Below are positions 5,672 to 7,467 of a stretch of DNA of 7,467 bases, piece by piece. Position numbers and translations under genes: made by a program. This stretch comes from Longimicrobiales bacterium (GTDB lineage: Bacteria > Gemmatimonadota > Gemmatimonadetes > Longimicrobiales > Gaopeijiaceae): positions 1-7,467 of the forward strand of contig JAKMDG010000433.1 of NCBI GenBank assembly GCA_022428035.1, given 5' to 3'. The notes under the pieces were generated by a model. It saw nothing but the letters and a program-made list of their open reading frames with translations, made no database searches and was not told the DNA's origin. The first letter of the stretch is position 1, and every line of letters starts with the position of its first letter.

Positions 5672-6990
5672 CGGGCCCCGTCTGCACGGTCATCATCCCG
5701 ACGCTAAACGAGGCGTCGAGTCTGCCGAACCTTCTGGACGACCTGGCGGATTGTCCCCGCGTTGAGCGCATCATCATCAGCGATGGTGGATCCGTAGATG
5801 CAACGTGTGACATCGCGCGGAGTCGTGGGGTGACGGTTGTATCGGGTCCGGCGGGCCGAGGTGAGCAGCTCCGTCGAGGAGCCTCGGCCGCCCCAGGACC
5901 CTGGTACGTCTTCCTGCATGCCGATTCGCGTCTGGATGCAGGTGCTACATCCGCTCTGAATCGCTTTCTCGAGGGGGCAACGCCCACCGAGTTCGCGCAC
6001 TTCGAGCTCGTATTCGATGCTCCAGAGTCGGTGTTTCGATTCATAGAATTCGGCCAGCGTCTGCGTGAACGTCTGTTCGGGATGCCGTACGGCGATCAGG
6101 GGCTCGTCGTCTCGCAAGCGCTCTACAACCGAGTGGGGGGCTTCCCGGACTGGCCGATCATGGAGGACGTGGGGATCATCGATCGGCTATCCCGGGGTGG
6201 ACGTCGCGTAGCTCTCGGAGCGACCCTCACCACCAGCGGCCGTCGATACAGACGTGAGGGTCCCCTCCGAGTTTTACTGCGCAATGTCACACTCGTCGCC
6301 GCCTTTCGCCTCGGAGCGGATCCGGAAGCCCTGGCGCGGCGATATGAGCCTGAATGCTCTGAGGTCCAACCCGACGTAGCCCCCTCCGGCGGGCGGGAGG
6401 TGATCGTGTTCGCCCGAGCGCCCGTCCCGGGCCGGGTCAAGACCCGGCTTGCAGCTGACCTGGGTCCGGAACGAGCCACCCGGATCTACCGATGGCTAGG
6501 GCGAGCCACGGTCGATGCCCTCCGTCCGGGCCCCTGGGCGGTAACCGTGTATGTTGAGCCTCCCGACGACGTCTCGACCGAATCGGTTCGGGACTGGCTG
6601 GGGCACGGTGTAGAATATCAGGGGCAGACGGCGGGCGACCTCGGTACCCGCATGACGGCTGCCATCGCGGACGCGCTCGGGCGCACCTCCGCCGTGTGCG
6701 TGGTGGGCACAGACATCCCCGACGTCCACGAATCGACCGTACAGGACGCCTTTGACGCATTAGAGACGCACGATCTCGTACTCGGCCCAGCGACGGACGG
6801 TGGGTATTACCTGGTCGGCCTGACACAGCCTCGCCCGGAGCTATTTCGGGACATCCCGTGGAGTACCGATCGGGTTCTCGAGCTGACCCTGGAACGGGCA
6901 CATGCCGCAGGGCTCCGGGTCGCAGCGCTCGAGCCTCGGACCGATGTGGACACAGTCGAGGACGTTCCAGCGGCCCTTTTAGAGGTGTGA
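5668..6990 (+). CDS. Fused glycosyltransferase 2 / CofC-like (DUF2064) transferase
   Basis: The start chosen is GTG 5668, forming GTGA with the stop of the upstream gene, and gives 440 aa; the ATG at 5395 would put 91 unrelated residues antiphase to DUF547 in front. Residues 1-225 are a GT2-fold transferase of the TIGR04283 type: TVIIPTLNEA (7-16), ISDGGSVD (37-44), GRGEQLRRGA (63-72), HADSRLDAG (84-92, the metal/nucleotide-binding DxD position), MPYGDQGL (139-146), MEDVGIIDRL (165-174, acidic catalytic region) and TSGRRY (189-194). After a linker (226-244), residues 245-440 are a TIGR04282/DUF2064 transferase related to CofC and nucleotidyltransferases: VFARAPVPGRVKTRLA (247-262), VGTDIPD (346-352), LGPATDGGYYLVGL (372-385) and DVDTVED (426-432). 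Both halves look intact. These families were named rSAM/selenodomain-associated and are now annotated in NCBI as arsenosugar biosynthesis glycosyltransferases. The substrate here is unproven. Both halves are predicted cytosolic. Last gene of the coupled operon. Confidence 0.92.
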   Translation: MTGPVCTVIIPTLNEASSLPNLLDDLADCPRVERIIISDGGSVDATCDIARSRGVTVVSGPAGRGEQLRRGASAAPGPWYVFLHADSRLDAGATSALNRFLEGATPTEFAHFELVFDAPESVFRFIEFGQRLRERLFGMPYGDQGLVVSQALYNRVGGFPDWPIMEDVGIIDRLSRGGRRVALGATLTTSGRRYRREGPLRVLLRNVTLVAAFRLGADPEALARRYEPECSEVQPDVAPSGGREVIVFARAPVPGRVKTRLAADLGPERATRIYRWLGRATVDALRPGPWAVTVYVEPPDDVSTESVRDWLGHGVEYQGQTAGDLGTRMTAAIADALGRTSAVCVVGTDIPDVHESTVQDAFDALETHDLVLGPATDGGYYLVGLTQPRPELFRDIPWSTDRVLELTLERAHAAGLRVAALEPRTDVDTVEDVPAALLEV

Positions 6991-7143
6991 CGAAACTCGG
7001 CTCTGCCGCCGTTCCGCGATGAGCGAAGCTCGGAAAGGCCCGTAAACACTTGGCGCAGGCACGAAAAATGCTGTCAATACTTGCCGTATCGTCTTGGCCC
7101 GGCGCAGGTTACTTGCTGCCCTCCCAGGCCCAACCAGAAACGC
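6991..7143 (+). other. Intergenic gap after the operon; leader of the next gene
   Basis: This 153-bp non-coding gap separates the operon stop from the next ORF. No intrinsic terminator with a T-run is visible; GAGCGAAGCTC (7021-7031) makes only a 4-bp stem. A promoter for the following gene may lie here, with TTGGCG (7051-7056) and GTCAAT 17 bp further on as a weak pair. The repeats GGCGCAGG (7052-7059 and 7101-7108) and TACTTGC (7078-7084 and 7110-7116) occur in the same order in both halves, so they may be binding sites or chance. Confidence 0.3.
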
Positions 7144-7467
7144 ATGAGGACAGGCGCTGCAGTGCGTACCAGACTGAAATTTGACAGCTTGGAACACGTG
7201 ACCATGCCCGACGGCTCGGGTCGTGTCTCCGTCAAGCTGGAACGGGCTGGAGACTTCTACGAGGGTACCGTAGCATGCCTCGAAACGCAGCAGGGCGTGA
7301 TCAAGGCGGCATCCCAGGCCGCACTTCAGGCAACCCTGGCGAGCACGGGTGACGTGTCGGTCGACCTCGAGGTCGTCGGCGTGAAGGCTGTCCGCGCATT
7401 CGACGGGTGGGTCGTCGTGACCCGAGTGAACGGCTCCGCGGATGACGACACGTCCCGACTTCTGGGG
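7144..7467 (+). CDS. Unrecognised protein, N-terminal 108 residues (runs off right edge)
   Basis: From ATG 7144 the frame stays open for 108 codons to the window end with no stop. I do not recognise the family. The translation looks like a real folded domain: a strand pair around RVSVKLERAGDFYEGTV (27-43), a helix GVIKAASQAALQATLAS (51-67) and another strand pair around SVDLEVVGVKAVRAF and GWVVVTRV (72-95), that is a beta-beta-alpha-beta-beta order, followed by an acidic, Ser-rich stretch (NGSADDDTSR, 96-105) that may be a linker. There is no signal peptide or membrane segment. Start is uncertain: GTG 7162 has GAGGA about 11 bases upstream, and ATG 7204 is also possible; ATG 7144 has no clear Shine-Dalgarno. 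The frame has GC-rich third positions like its neighbours, and no competing frame on either strand is better. Confidence 0.65.
   Translation, partial: MRTGAAVRTRLKFDSLEHVTMPDGSGRVSVKLERAGDFYEGTVACLETQQGVIKAASQAALQATLASTGDVSVDLEVVGVKAVRAFDGWVVVTRVNGSADDDTSRLLG

Noticed and set aside
1..7467. CRISPR arrays, tRNA or rRNA genes, insertion sequences
   Set aside because: No regularly spaced direct repeats, no cloverleaf-like or rRNA-like sequence, no terminal inverted repeats and no transposase-like product were found.

Overview
The window is a high-GC, gene-dense stretch of bacterial chromosome. The RecA and AlaS sequences are ordinary bacterial types. High GC and a free-living style of gene content suggest a Gemmatimonadota-like or other environmental, possibly marine, lineage, but this is a guess from sequence style and cannot be confirmed here.

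Left part, minus strand: recA (1453-2544), then a strong intrinsic terminator (1336-1377), then the 5' two-fifths or so of alaS (start at 1264, running off the left edge at 1). There is no room for recX between them. Right part, plus strand, divergent from recA across a 248-bp intergenic region: three tightly overlapping genes (2793-4208, 4196-5671, 5668-6990), which read as one translationally coupled operon. After a 153-bp gap, a fourth plus-strand ORF (7144 to the window end) encodes an unrecognised small protein, cut by the edge.

The plus-strand operon is the interesting part. Gene 1 is a MerA-like FAD/NAD disulfide oxidoreductase without the mercury-binding C-terminal cysteine pair. Gene 2 is an in-frame fusion of a TVP38/TMEM64 (VTT/SNARE-associated) membrane protein to a DUF547 domain, joined by a segment that looks like the old signal peptide of the DUF547 protein. 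Gene 3 is a fusion of two glycosyltransferase-like domains, of the kinds labelled transferase 2 (TIGR04283) and transferase 1 (TIGR04282, CofC-like/DUF2064) in the rSAM/selenodomain-associated, now 'arsenosugar biosynthesis', group. Five modules usually encoded separately are thus packed into three overlapping ORFs. The likely theme is a membrane-associated redox plus glycosyl/nucleotidyl-transfer pathway, possibly related to arsenosugar-type metabolism. No ArsM or radical-SAM ArsS gene lies in the window, so that pathway assignment remains an inference.

No tRNA, rRNA, CRISPR array, insertion sequence or phage feature was seen.
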